A stretch of 64,000 nucleotides of DNA, from the NCBI RefSeq assembly GCF_016862955.1, contig NZ_BONY01000036.1, positions 31,244 through 95,243 of the forward strand, given 5' to 3'. The notes under the pieces were generated by a model. The model did not search any database, was not told the origin of the DNA, and was given only the letters and a program-made list of their open reading frames with translations. The DNA is from Rhizocola hellebori (GTDB lineage Bacteria; Actinomycetota; Actinomycetes; Mycobacteriales; Micromonosporaceae). The translations under genes were made by a program, and so were the position numbers. This document shows, piece by piece, positions 50,324-56,819 of this stretch (the stretch's first letter is position 1; every line of letters starts with the position of its first letter).

Positions 50324-50596
50324 TCACTGCTTCGCCTTACCTGCGCGTACCGCGGTACGTGACACACCCAGCTCGTCTGCCGCCTGACGCTGCGACGTGT
50401 CCGCAGCCCGGCGCTGGCGCACCACACGTGCCCACCCAGTCAACAGGCGGGCTTCCTCACGCAGATAGTTGCGCCGGGCGATGATCGCCGCATGGAGTTT
50501 GGCGTCGTCTGCCATGTCTTCGCAGCGGACTCCGACCATCGCGTCGACCAACGTCGGCATGGTGTGGGCTGTATCGGTGCCCACCTCGGCGGTCAC
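50324..50596 (-). CDS. Small protein with C-terminal HTH-like segment
   Basis: A 90-residue protein starting at GTG 50596 (GTGA overlap with the next-upstream gene's stop). The C-terminal half reads RRAADTSQRQAADELGVSRT and AVRAGKAK, a short helix-turn-helix-like pattern. It may be a regulator. Confidence 0.55.
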   Translation of the reverse strand: MTAEVGTDTAHTMPTLVDAMVGVRCEDMADDAKLHAAIIARRNYLREEARLLTGWARVVRQRRAADTSQRQAADELGVSRTAVRAGKAKQ

Positions 50597-50733
50597 GACA
50601 CCCACCTGTAGCTGTCGTGGATGCTGGCCAAAACGGCGCCCACGATCGCACTGCCCAGTGCGGTGGTGCACAGCCAGCAGATGCGGCTGGGCTGGTAGTT
50701 GAGCCGGCCGAAACCGGCACGGGTAATCCTCAT
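50593..50733 (-). CDS. Membrane microprotein
   Basis: A 46-residue protein starting at ATG 50733 with an excellent AAGGAGGAGCT site. Residues about 18-40 are one transmembrane helix (ICWLCTTALGSAIVGAVLA). Overlaps the downstream gene by 4 bases. Confidence 0.6.
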   Translation of the reverse strand: MRITRAGFGRLNYQPSRICWLCTTALGSAIVGAVLASIHDSYRWVS

Positions 50734-50849
50734 AGCTCCTCCTTGGGTTGGGTAGGTTGACTGCCACCGGCCGACGCTTCCTTCAGACGGCAATCGGCCG
50801 GTGGGTCTCGTGCCTGCAGCTCCGCTCCGAGGTGACTGCAGGCTGGGTG

Positions 50850-51125
50850 CTACGGGGCGATACCGACGTCCCACGAGTAGGTGTCGGGACCGTCCTGGCC
50901 GTCGTTGTGGGCGGCTACGAAGCGCTGGTACTCGCCCGACTCGCCGTACGCCGTGTAGGTGTAGGCCTCGCCCAGGTAGTCGAAGTCTTCCTTCTCCACC
51001 TCTGGACAGTCGGTGAGCGCGCGCACCATCTGGTCGATCGCCCACGTCTTGTGGTGCTCGCCGTCTGCCTGGCCGTACATGTCGGCGATGTGCAGCGCTG
51101 CGTCGATGCGTTCTTGCAGGTCCAC
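50850..51125 (-). CDS. Hypothetical phage protein
   Basis: A 91-residue acidic protein starting at GTG 51125 behind GGAGG. Helices LQERIDAALHIADMYGQA and AIDQMVRALTDCP, then aromatic YLGEAYTYTAYGE. Similar small acidic proteins are common in actinophage early or late-right regions. Function unknown. Confidence 0.6.
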   Translation of the reverse strand: MDLQERIDAALHIADMYGQADGEHHKTWAIDQMVRALTDCPEVEKEDFDYLGEAYTYTAYGESGEYQRFVAAHNDGQDGPDTYSWDVGIAP

Positions 51126-51194
51126 TTGCTTTCCTCCTTCGTCTGGCCGATCCGTCTCGCCCACAGCGGGGAAGTCTGTGGGCGAGCGGTCCTG

Positions 51195-51362
51195 TCAGCG
51201 TGCGGGGTAGATGCGGGTGAGCAGCTGCAAACGCTGCCCGTCGGTCTCACGGTGCAGCCGGGCAGCTGCCCTGCCCAGGGCGACTGCTTTCTGCCGGCCG
51301 AGGGTTAGTGCGTGCTGGGTGACGTAGCGGGATGCGATCTCTTCGTCGCGGGTGGTGGGCAT
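51195..51362 (-). CDS. Small hypothetical protein at head of the leftward operon
   Basis: A 55-residue basic, helical protein starting at ATG 51362 with AGGGAGG upstream and 23 bases from the predicted transcription start. First gene after the divergent operator at 51387-51457. Not recognised. Confidence 0.6.
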   Translation of the reverse strand: MPTTRDEEIASRYVTQHALTLGRQKAVALGRAAARLHRETDGQRLQLLTRIYPAR

Positions 51363-51386
51363 CTGGGCCTCCCTAGGATTTGGTAT

Positions 51387-51457
51387 GCCTACAGTGTAGG
51401 CCACATGCGTAGGCATGGCAATAGCGTAGGCCAACGGTGTATGCCATACTTGTAGGC
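51387..51457. promoter_or_regulatory. Divergent promoter with repeated (T/C)GTAGGC operator sites
   Basis: A 15-base palindrome GCCTACA-G-TGTAGGC (51387-51401) is followed by direct heptamers at 51408-51414, 51425-51431 and 51451-51457. Leftward promoter: TTGCCA (51421-51416) with a 17-base spacer to TACACT (51398-51393), overlapped by the palindrome. Rightward: extended -10 TGCCATACT (51442-51450), predicting a start at the GTG of the next gene. Confidence 0.65.
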
Positions 51458-51658
51458 GTGACCGACCACGAGGAGGCATTGGCGCAGGCTGCGGCCGACT
51501 ACCGCCGCTTCCTGGACGCCCGCCAAAAGCTCGGCGACGCCATACGCGCCGCCGACGCCGCAGGCATGCGCCAGGTCGACATCCTCAAAGCCACCGACCA
51601 CGTCTGGACACGCGAGCAGGTCCGACGCGTCTGCTTGAAAGGCGGCAACGATGAGTGA
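51458..51658 (+). CDS. Small HTH regulator, probably leaderless
   Basis: A 66-residue protein starting at GTG 51458, immediately after the operator. A helix (LAQAAADYRRFLDARQKLGD) is followed by the helix-turn-helix-like AADAAGMRQVDILKATDHV and TREQVRRVC. No Shine-Dalgarno, and a -10 seven bases upstream, imply leaderless translation like lambda cI from PRM. Likely binds the GTAGGC repeats and autoregulates. Confidence 0.6.
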   Translation: MTDHEEALAQAAADYRRFLDARQKLGDAIRAADAAGMRQVDILKATDHVWTREQVRRVCLKGGNDE

Positions 51659-51770
51659 CCTCGCCCAGCGCCAGATCGCCGCTGTCCGCGCCTACCAAGC
51701 CGAACACCCCGACATCGACTGGACCGTACCGCCAACGTGGTCCAGCTCAACTTCGACGCTGAAGCCATAG
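51651..51770 (+). CDS. Tiny ORF, possibly frameshifted longer gene
   Basis: A 39-residue frame (SDLAQRQIAAVRAYQAEHPD, then WTVPPTW and a Ser-rich end) overlapping the previous stop. A second frame from GTG 51737 to TAA 51850 reads QLNFDAEAIGHQPRDPMWDK then LDMCCCHPELPRHHA, which looks more protein-like than the end of the first. One frameshift would join them into a roughly 65-residue protein, so this may be a broken gene or two coupled microgenes. Confidence 0.45.
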   Translation: MSDLAQRQIAAVRAYQAEHPDIDWTVPPTWSSSTSTLKP

Positions 51771-51850
51771 GTCATCAGCCGCGCGATCCGATGTGGGACA
51801 AGCTCGACATGTGCTGCTGCCACCCGGAGCTGCCACGCCACCACGCGTAA

Positions 51851-52221
51851 GACTTAGTGCTCAAGACTTTGACACCGGCCCTCGCCTAGCGCGAGGGCTT
51901 CGTGCATGAGGGGATAACAGCTTCAACCTGTCACGGCGCTGTCCGATTCATACCTTGTCCGTGAAACCATCGCGGGTACCTGACGCGCCCGATTTGCTCC
52001 CGTGAAACGCGTTCCGGTTACTGCGCGGCTGGTCAGCTAACCGAGGTTTCACGCATGATCCCCCGGGTGAGCGGTGTCCAGGAGTCGGTGCGAAGGAGTC
52101 GTGGACACCGCCCCTACCCATCCCGGGATGGGAGCCTCAAGCGGGTGGGCGTGAGCGGTGCCCAGGGACCAACTCCTGTCTGGGCACCGCCCGCTCTCCC
52201 AACCCCGCGCTTAACGCAGGC
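51851..52221. other. 370-base gene-free segment rich in inverted repeats
   Basis: I see no convincing gene. It holds a short stem (GCCCTCGC 51878-51885 with GCGAGGGC 51891-51898), repeats GTGAAACC (51961-51968), GTGAAACG (52002-52009) and inverted GGTTTCAC (52045-52052), and then the hairpin array at 52071-52190. Confidence 0.6.
52071..52190. repeat. Array of three hairpins (possible structured RNA or protein-binding site)
   Basis: H1: GCGGTGTCCA (52071-52080) with TGGACACCGC (52102-52111), its loop holding GGAGTCG twice. H2: the perfect 16-base palindrome CCCATCCCGGGATGGG (52117-52132). H3: GCGGTGCCCAG (52155-52165) with CTGGGCACCGC (52180-52190). H1 and H3 are paralogous, each introduced by GTGAGCGGTG. 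Confidence 0.65.
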
Positions 52222-52395
52222 TCACAGCCGCGACGCCTTCGCCAACGTCCTGCGATGCGCACGCCTCGCCCGCCGATACGTTTCACACGGCCACGGCCCA
52301 CACAACCGGCGGCACAACCCGCACCAGTCGCGCCGATGCAGGCGCATCACCGTCCGCGACCACGCCAGATCGTGACGCAACAACGTTGGAGTCAT
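52222..52395 (-). CDS. Small basic Cys protein
   Basis: A 57-residue, strongly basic protein starting at ATG 52395, overlapping the upstream stop (ATGA). CGLCRRLCGPWPC is a compact Cys cluster that could bind zinc. Not recognised. Confidence 0.5.
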   Translation of the reverse strand: MTPTLLRHDLAWSRTVMRLHRRDWCGLCRRLCGPWPCETYRRARRAHRRTLAKASRL

Positions 52396-52577
52396 CGCCC
52401 ACACCACTCAGCTTTGGCCCGGTCGATGCGCTCCTGGCGCAGCTTCACACAGTCGGGGCAGTCAGCGACCACCCCGGCCGGCTGTCTGAACCATTTCAGG
52501 CCGCAGATCGTCCACCGGCCAGTGGACCCGTTGTAGTAGTTGTCCTCGTCGGCGTAGTGCCGGATTGCCTGTGTCAT
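52392..52577 (-). CDS. Small Cys-containing protein
   Basis: A 61-residue protein starting at ATG 52577 with GGGAGG. It reads RHYADEDNYYNGSTGRWTIC, then CPDCVKLRQERIDRA: a possible three- or four-Cys site. This style of tiny protein (aromatic start, then CPDC) is frequent in actinophages. Function unknown. Confidence 0.6.
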   Translation of the reverse strand: MTQAIRHYADEDNYYNGSTGRWTICGLKWFRQPAGVVADCPDCVKLRQERIDRAKAEWCGR

Positions 52578-52602
52578 CGTCGCCTCCCGCAGCTGGAGAG
52601 CG

Positions 52603-52711
52603 CCACCCCGCGCTAGCACTGCGCTCCCGCGGGGTGGGCCGAACAGGTGGCAGTCCCGCCGCTGCGCCAAGCGAGAGCTCAGCGAACTGACTTCGATGGC
52701 ACGGGACTGCC
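52603..52711. repeat. Two inverted repeats upstream of the GntR gene
   Basis: CCACCCCGCG (52603-52612) pairs perfectly with CGCGGGGTGG (52628-52637). GGCAGTCCCG (52649-52658) pairs perfectly with CGGGACTGCC (52702-52711) across a 43-base loop. They lie between divergent genes. Confidence 0.55.
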
Positions 52712-52725
52712 GCACCCGACACTAC

Positions 52726-52756
52726 GCGCATCATGCGCATGGTGTGAAGCATGCGC
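52726..52756. promoter_or_regulatory. Candidate GntR operator
   Basis: GCGCAT-C-ATGCGC (52726-52738) is a perfect 13-base palindrome. A further ATGCGC half-site is at 52751-52756. The core CGCATCATGCG recurs with one change upstream of the second GntR gene. Confidence 0.5.
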
Positions 52757-52801
52757 GGTGTGATCAACTCTTCGGGACCACGAACGGAGAGTTCAGAGCA
52801 C

Positions 52802-53035
52802 ATGCCCGAGCCGAAAGCCCACACCTTCCGGGACCTCGCCGAGATCATCGAGGCGCGTATCCGCGCCGGCGTCTACCCACTCGGCGACAAACTGCCCACC
52901 CAGGAAGAGATGGCCGACGAGTTCGGACTCGGGCTGACCACCATCTCCAAGGCCGTGATGATCCTGCGGGAACGCGGCCTGGTTACGAGCCGCCCGCCGA
53001 AAGGCATCTTCGTGGCCGACGAGCTGCCTTCCTAG
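52802..53035 (+). CDS. GntR-type DNA-binding-only regulator, copy 1
   Basis: A 77-residue protein that is just a GntR winged helix: FRDLAEIIEARIRAGVYPLG, DKLPTQEEMADEFGLGLTTI, then SKAVMILRERGLV. There is no effector-binding domain. The ATG at 52802 follows GGAGAG; an upstream in-frame ATG at 52751 would overlap the operator. Such short GntR proteins act as Kor-type repressors on actinomycete mobile elements. Confidence 0.8.
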   Translation: MPEPKAHTFRDLAEIIEARIRAGVYPLGDKLPTQEEMADEFGLGLTTISKAVMILRERGLVTSRPPKGIFVADELPS

Positions 53036-53106
53036 CTGGCTCCAGCCGTCCTCTAGCGACAACACCCAGGTAGACGCTTGCAGACGTTCACGCCATGGCA
53101 ACTATG

Positions 53107-53138
53107 TGCATTATACGCATTGTCCGCATCATACGGAC
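53107..53138. promoter_or_regulatory. Candidate GntR operator, second copy
   Basis: GTCCG (53122-53126) and CGGAC (53134-53138) flank CATCATA, sharing the core CGCATCATRCG with the site at 52726. An additional GCATTATACGCAT dyad-like stretch lies at 53108-53120. Confidence 0.45.
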
Positions 53139-53177
53139 CGTGATCGACTTCTCTGGCCGCAAAGAGAAGAGACCACG

Positions 53178-53393
53178 TTGCCCAGGCCAAGCCGGTACAC
53201 CGACATCGCCGAAAGTCTTGAAGCACGCATCCACAAAGGGGAGTTCAAGGCAGGCGACAAGCTGCCCACCCACTACGAGCTGTGCGCCGAATACCAGGTG
53301 GGCTACACAACGGTGGCGAAAGCAATCGCGATCCTGCGCGATCGTGGCCTGGTGTACGGGATAGCGCCGCTGGGAGTTTTCGTCGCCGACTAG
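53178..53393 (+). CDS. GntR-type DNA-binding-only regulator, copy 2
   Basis: A 71-residue paralogue of the preceding gene, starting at TTG 53178 behind AGAGAAGAG: YTDIAESLEARIHKGEFKAG, DKLPTHYELCAEYQVGYTTV, AKAIAILRDRGLV. Again only the DNA-binding domain. About 40 percent of positions match copy 1 by eye. Confidence 0.75.
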   Translation: MPRPSRYTDIAESLEARIHKGEFKAGDKLPTHYELCAEYQVGYTTVAKAIAILRDRGLVYGIAPLGVFVAD

Positions 53394-53719
53394 CCTCTGA
53401 CCTGGAACTTATTCAACTTATCCAGGTAAGTCACTAACGGGTGAGTCAACCATGCGCACAGTAGGTACCGTGCGTGACGACCTTGACACCTGGTGTGAGC
53501 TGGCGCGTATGGGCTTTTAGGGCCATGGTCGACAATCTTGGCGGCCAATTCACATGTGGAAATCAAACTCCAACTAGACCGAAAGACTATTGGCGAAGCT
53601 CTGAGCTGGGAGAAGCCTGAGACCTCTCAGGACTTAGGGTGCGGACTTCCTGACCTGCCATCACTTACGGGGCAGCCCACCAGCCGGATCAACTCATGCC
53701 GCTCGGAGGCGAGTCAATC
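53394..53719. other. 326-base gene-free segment with palindrome and promoter-like boxes
   Basis: ACCTGGA (53400-53406) and TCCAGGT (53421-53427) flank two direct AACTTAT copies, giving a 28-base imperfect palindrome. A TTGACA (53483-53488) with 17 bases to CGTATG (53506-53511) could be a promoter for the following small genes. No convincing gene seen. Confidence 0.5.
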
Positions 53720-53845
53720 ATGCTCAAAATCTGGGAGAACTACCTCAGGCAAATTGCACTTTGCAAGGCAAGGCTGCGCGCGTGGCTTCGCTCGGTCGAA
53801 GAAGAGATACTCGGGCCGCGCCAGCCGGAGTGGAGGTCGTGGTGA
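53720..53845 (+). CDS. 41-residue basic microprotein
   Basis: ATG 53720 with GGAGG ten bases upstream opens LKIWENYLRQIALCKARLRA, WLRSVEEEILGPR and ends at TGA 53843-53845, overlapping the next GTG (GTGA). The amphipathic helix, ribosome site and overlap make it a likely real gene. Function unknown. Confidence 0.55.
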   Translation: MLKIWENYLRQIALCKARLRAWLRSVEEEILGPRQPEWRSW

Positions 53846-54129
53846 CCATCCTCGCGATCCTCTTCGTCCCGAGCGGCAACTGCGCATGGATGGACACATG
53901 CGCCCAATACACCGCCAGGCACGGCTACCAGGTCATTGCCGTCGTCTCGGCGTGGGCCGACGCCATCCGCCTAGCCCGCCTGCATTCAGCTGTCGTCGTC
54001 GCGGGTCGCCGGGAGCACCTGCCTGCAGACCGCCTTCCCAGGCTGGAGATTGTCGTCGAAGAGGGCGACACCCCGACCAATTTGCCTATGCGGCATCGCC
54101 CTCGCCGAACGTCGGTAGTGAATCGATGA
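53842..54129 (+). CDS. Small alpha/beta protein near the integrase
   Basis: A 95-residue protein starting at GTG 53842 (GGAGG at 53832). ILAILFVPSGNCAWMDTCAQ, then HGYQVIAVVSAWADAIRLAR and AVVVAGRREHLPADRLPRLE alternate strand and helix. This recalls the N-terminal fold of serine recombinases, but without the catalytic Ser context. It overlaps the convergent integrase end by 44 bases. Function uncertain. Confidence 0.6.
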   Translation: MTILAILFVPSGNCAWMDTCAQYTARHGYQVIAVVSAWADAIRLARLHSAVVVAGRREHLPADRLPRLEIVVEEGDTPTNLPMRHRPRRTSVVNR

Positions 54130-54898
54130 TTGCCTGCAACTGTTCGTCCGCCACCGCAATGTAGCGGGCAGTCGTTGCCAGGTTGGCATGTCCGAGCGCC
54201 CTTTGCAGCGCTCGGACATCCTTCGTCTTCGCATAGCTAGTCGTGGCCATCCACCCGCGCAGCCGGTGCATCGAGACGCCGTACAGACCGAGGACTTCCT
54301 GACAGTGAAGCAAGAAGTTCGTCGACAACTGATGCTCGTCGGCGACTCGGGCCAACGGGCCGGACGGAAGGTCCTTCACGGCGTCCCAGACGACCGGATG
54401 GGTCGGCAGTATGCGCGCCTTCTCCCCCTTGCCTCGGTGGACGCTGGTGGCCTTCTCGGTGACGTGCTCGCGGTGCAGCCGCCAGATCTCGATGCACCGC
54501 AGCCCCCCGTAGCAGGCCAGCTTGGCCCACAGCAGGTACGGCTCCCGCGCCTCGGTGAGGATGGTCCGCACCTGCGCGTCGGTGGCCACGCGCGGCAGGC
54601 CGACCTTCACCACGGGACGCGGGATGCCGGCGCTTGGGTCGAAGTCGATGATGCCGCGACCGTGGGCCCAGCCGTAGAAGCAGCGGATGGCGGCGTGGTA
54701 GACGGCCCGGCTCGACGCGGCCAGGCCGTCTCTCCACAACCAGTCGCGGAGTTCTTCCTCGCACGCGATATCGGCGCCGAACGGCAGATCTCGGTCGAGG
54801 GCAACTACGCATCGCTGGTAGTCGCGGATGGTGCGGGGTGAGCGGCTTTCCTGGCGCAGGTGCGCGGCGAAGGGTGCCAGCAGGTCGTCGATAGCCAT
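54086..54898 (-). CDS. Tyrosine recombinase (phage integrase)
   Basis: A 270-residue integrase. Residues 1-95 are the SAM-like core-binding domain (LRQESRSPRTIRDYQRCVVA). The catalytic set is complete: R134 in GGLRCIEIWRL, K158 in GKGEKARI, H211 and R214 in HRLRGW, H237 in ALGHANLATT and Y246 in ARYIAV. It lacks the N-terminal arm-binding domain of lambda Int, so it belongs to the shorter type. It would integrate and, with an excisionase, excise the prophage. The excisionase-like gene is not adjacent. Confidence 0.93.
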   Translation of the reverse strand: MAIDDLLAPFAAHLRQESRSPRTIRDYQRCVVALDRDLPFGADIACEEELRDWLWRDGLAASSRAVYHAAIRCFYGWAHGRGIIDFDPSAGIPRPVVKVGLPRVATDAQVRTILTEAREPYLLWAKLACYGGLRCIEIWRLHREHVTEKATSVHRGKGEKARILPTHPVVWDAVKDLPSGPLARVADEHQLSTNFLLHCQEVLGLYGVSMHRLRGWMATTSYAKTKDVRALQRALGHANLATTARYIAVADEQLQAIIDSLPTFGEGDAA

Positions 54899-55085
54899 AA
54901 GTCACGCTCGCACCACAGTCCGCGATGCTGCATCGGTTGTTGTGGTCACGATCCGGTCAGGGCCAGCGGAAGGCGAGCCGGTCGGCGGGTTGCCTGCCTG
55001 GGAATTTGGTTCAGGGGTCCACCGGTTGGCCGGGTACGGCCGGTCACGGTCGCCTTACGAACGTTAGGGCAACTAGCCTGTTTGA
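54899..55085. other. Integrase-exonuclease junction, expected right attachment site
   Basis: 187 bases without a gene between the integrase start and the host exonuclease start. No tRNA or partial duplicate of a gene is visible, so the core of the att site cannot be marked from one end alone. Confidence 0.45.
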
Positions 55086-55991
55086 GTGAAACCAATGCTC
55101 CTAGTCGACGCGCCGAGCCTGTATTTCCGTGCCTTCCATGGCATTCCCGAGAAAGCCGCCCGCACAGACGCCGGTGAGCCGGTCAATGCCGTGCGCGGTT
55201 TCCTGGACATGATGGCCACCCTGATCCGCACCCGGCGGCCTGGCCGCGTTGTTTGCGCCCTCGACTACGACTGGAGGCCGGCTTGGCGGGTCAAGCTGAT
55301 CCCGTCCTACAAGCGTCACCGGCTGGCCCCCGGTGGCGGCGAAGAGGTCCCCGACGCGCTGGTCCCCCAGGTGCTCATCATCCTGGATTTCCTGCACGCC
55401 ATCGGGATACCCGCCTTCGGCGTCGACGACTACGAGGCCGACGACGTGCTGGGCACCCTGGCCTTCCAGGGACCGGCCCCGGTCGAGATCGCCTCCGGCG
55501 ACCGTGACCTTTTCCAGCTCGTCAACAAGACCACCACGCTGCTCTACTGCGGACGTGGCGTGGCCAAACTGGAGGCCTGCGACGAACCGGCGGTCCTCGC
55601 CAAGTACGGGGTGCCCGCGTCTTCCTACGCCGACTTCGCCGCGCTGCGCGGCGATCCCAGCGACGGCCTTCCCGGCGTGCCCGGGGTCGGCGAGAAGACG
55701 GCAGCCCGCCTGATCGCCCGCTACGGCTCGCTGGACGCCATCGTCGCGGCCGTCGCCGACCCGAAGGCCGACTTCGCCCCGGGTCTGCGCGGCAAGCTCG
55801 CCGACGCGGCCGACTACTTGAAGGTCGCCCCGGAGGTGGTCCGGGTGGCGCTAGACGTGCCGTTGCCCGAGTTCGACCCGGTGTTGCCGGGCGAGCCGAA
55901 CGACCCCGGCGTGTTGCTCGAGCTGGCCGAGCGCTGGAACGTGGCGGGGCCCTGCCGGCGCCTGGTCGACGCGTTGGTCGAGGCGGCCTGA
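55086..55991 (+). CDS. 5'-3' exonuclease (PolA N-domain type)
   Basis: A 301-residue host protein starting at GTG. Metal ligands of the FEN fold are visible: D8 (LLVDAPSLYFR), E117-D119-D120 (DDYEADDVLG), D139/D141 (SGDRDLFQL), D190/D193 (RGDPSDGLPG), and the helix-hairpin-helix GVPGVGEKTAARLI. Stand-alone exonucleases of this type process RNA-DNA flaps in actinobacteria that also encode PolA. Its 3' end overlaps the convergent MHYT gene by 178 bases. Confidence 0.9.
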   Translation: MKPMLLVDAPSLYFRAFHGIPEKAARTDAGEPVNAVRGFLDMMATLIRTRRPGRVVCALDYDWRPAWRVKLIPSYKRHRLAPGGGEEVPDALVPQVLIILDFLHAIGIPAFGVDDYEADDVLGTLAFQGPAPVEIASGDRDLFQLVNKTTTLLYCGRGVAKLEACDEPAVLAKYGVPASSYADFAALRGDPSDGLPGVPGVGEKTAARLIARYGSLDAIVAAVADPKADFAPGLRGKLADAADYLKVAPEVVRVALDVPLPEFDPVLPGEPNDPGVLLELAERWNVAGPCRRLVDALVEAA

Positions 55992-56770
55992 GCGGCTTCC
56001 CGCTGCTTCTGCCGGGCCTCCAGGTAGGCCCGGCCGTCGAAGTCCTCGTCGGAGGGGGCCGCGCCGATGATGAAGATGAGGGCGCCGATGACCACCAGGA
56101 CGAGCATGCCGATCGGGACCAGAAGGCTGCCCGCGGTGGCGCCGTCGATCGCGATGGTGGGCTTGGTCAGCTCGACCGACATCGCGGCCATGCCCGTGTA
56201 GTGCATGCCGCACACGGCGACACCCATGATCAGGGCTGCCCCGAAGATCAGGAGCTTGCGGCGCAGGATCACCGTGAACCAGAGCGCGACCGTGGCCGCG
56301 ACCACGGCGATCACCACCGAGGCGGCGACCAGGCTCGGGTCGTAGTTGATTTTTCCGTCCAGGCGCATGGCACCCATGCCGGTGTAGTGCATGATGGCGA
56401 CGCCGACCCCGGCCAGGATGCCACCGGTGATGATCCGGGGGGCGCCCCGGCGGCCGAACCCGGCGATGAACAGGCCGATGCCGACCACGACGACGGCAAG
56501 CACGGCGCTGGCGATCGTGATGAGCACGTCGTAGCGGATCCGCGCTCCGGAGACGGTAAAGCCGAGCATCGCCATGAAGTGCATCGACCAGATTCCGGTG
56601 CCGCCGAGGGCGATCGCCGCCGCAACCAGCCACCAAGATCGTTGCGAATTCGTGCGAGCATCCCGCGCACGCGCGGTGATGATCAAGCTCAGCAACGATC
56701 CGAGGATGGACAGGACGTACGCCACGGCAGGCGTCAGGAGTCCATATGAGAAGTGATGCACATCGGCCAC
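55814..56770 (-). CDS. MHYT-domain membrane sensor protein
   Basis: A 318-residue protein with seven to eight transmembrane segments (residues 1-235) and three MHYT-type motifs: MHFMAM (about 63) and MHYTGM twice (about 128 and 190). These motifs are proposed to bind copper and sense gases. There is no attached GGDEF/EAL domain; instead a soluble Ser/Asn/Gly-rich tail of about 80 residues. That tail is read through the convergent exonuclease gene. Confidence 0.85.
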   Translation of the reverse strand: MADVHHFSYGLLTPAVAYVLSILGSLLSLIITARARDARTNSQRSWWLVAAAIALGGTGIWSMHFMAMLGFTVSGARIRYDVLITIASAVLAVVVVGIGLFIAGFGRRGAPRIITGGILAGVGVAIMHYTGMGAMRLDGKINYDPSLVAASVVIAVVAATVALWFTVILRRKLLIFGAALIMGVAVCGMHYTGMAAMSVELTKPTIAIDGATAGSLLVPIGMLVLVVIGALIFIIGAAPSDEDFDGRAYLEARQKQREAAQAASTNASTRRRQGPATFQRSASSSNTPGSFGSPGNTGSNSGNGTSSATRTTSGATFK

Positions 56771-56819
56771 AGAGGCATGATGGCGGATTCAACAACCAAG
56801 CGGCAAGTTGGATGAACGT

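Larger units (their letters stand above)
1..54898. mobile_element. Temperate siphovirus-type prophage (left end outside window)
   Basis: A continuous phage genome runs from the left edge to the tyrosine integrase. It shows early and replication genes, HNH-terminase-portal-protease-capsid, connector-tail-tape measure, lysis, a regulatory block and integrase in the usual siphovirus order. Host housekeeping genes start just beyond the integrase, so the right attachment site should lie at about 54899-55085. The left end is not in the window. The structural genes look intact (terminase, portal, capsid, tail chaperone frameshift and tape measure are all open), which suggests an inducible rather than decayed prophage. 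Whether it is functional is inference. Confidence 0.93.

Noticed and set aside
52055..52375. 106-codon rightward frame across the hairpin array
   Set aside because: Composition is Arg/Pro/Ser-biased noise, there is no ribosome site, and its second half is antisense to a coupled leftward gene; the inverted repeats explain the region better.
53842..54129. Serine recombinase call for the small protein beside the integrase
   Set aside because: The alpha/beta pattern is suggestive, but there is no catalytic Ser in the right context and the size is too small, so only a neutral call is made.
53538..54164. 208-codon rightward frame near the integrase
   Set aside because: No codon bias or motif, and it overlaps a better supported pair of coupled small genes (53720 and 53842) and the integrase end.
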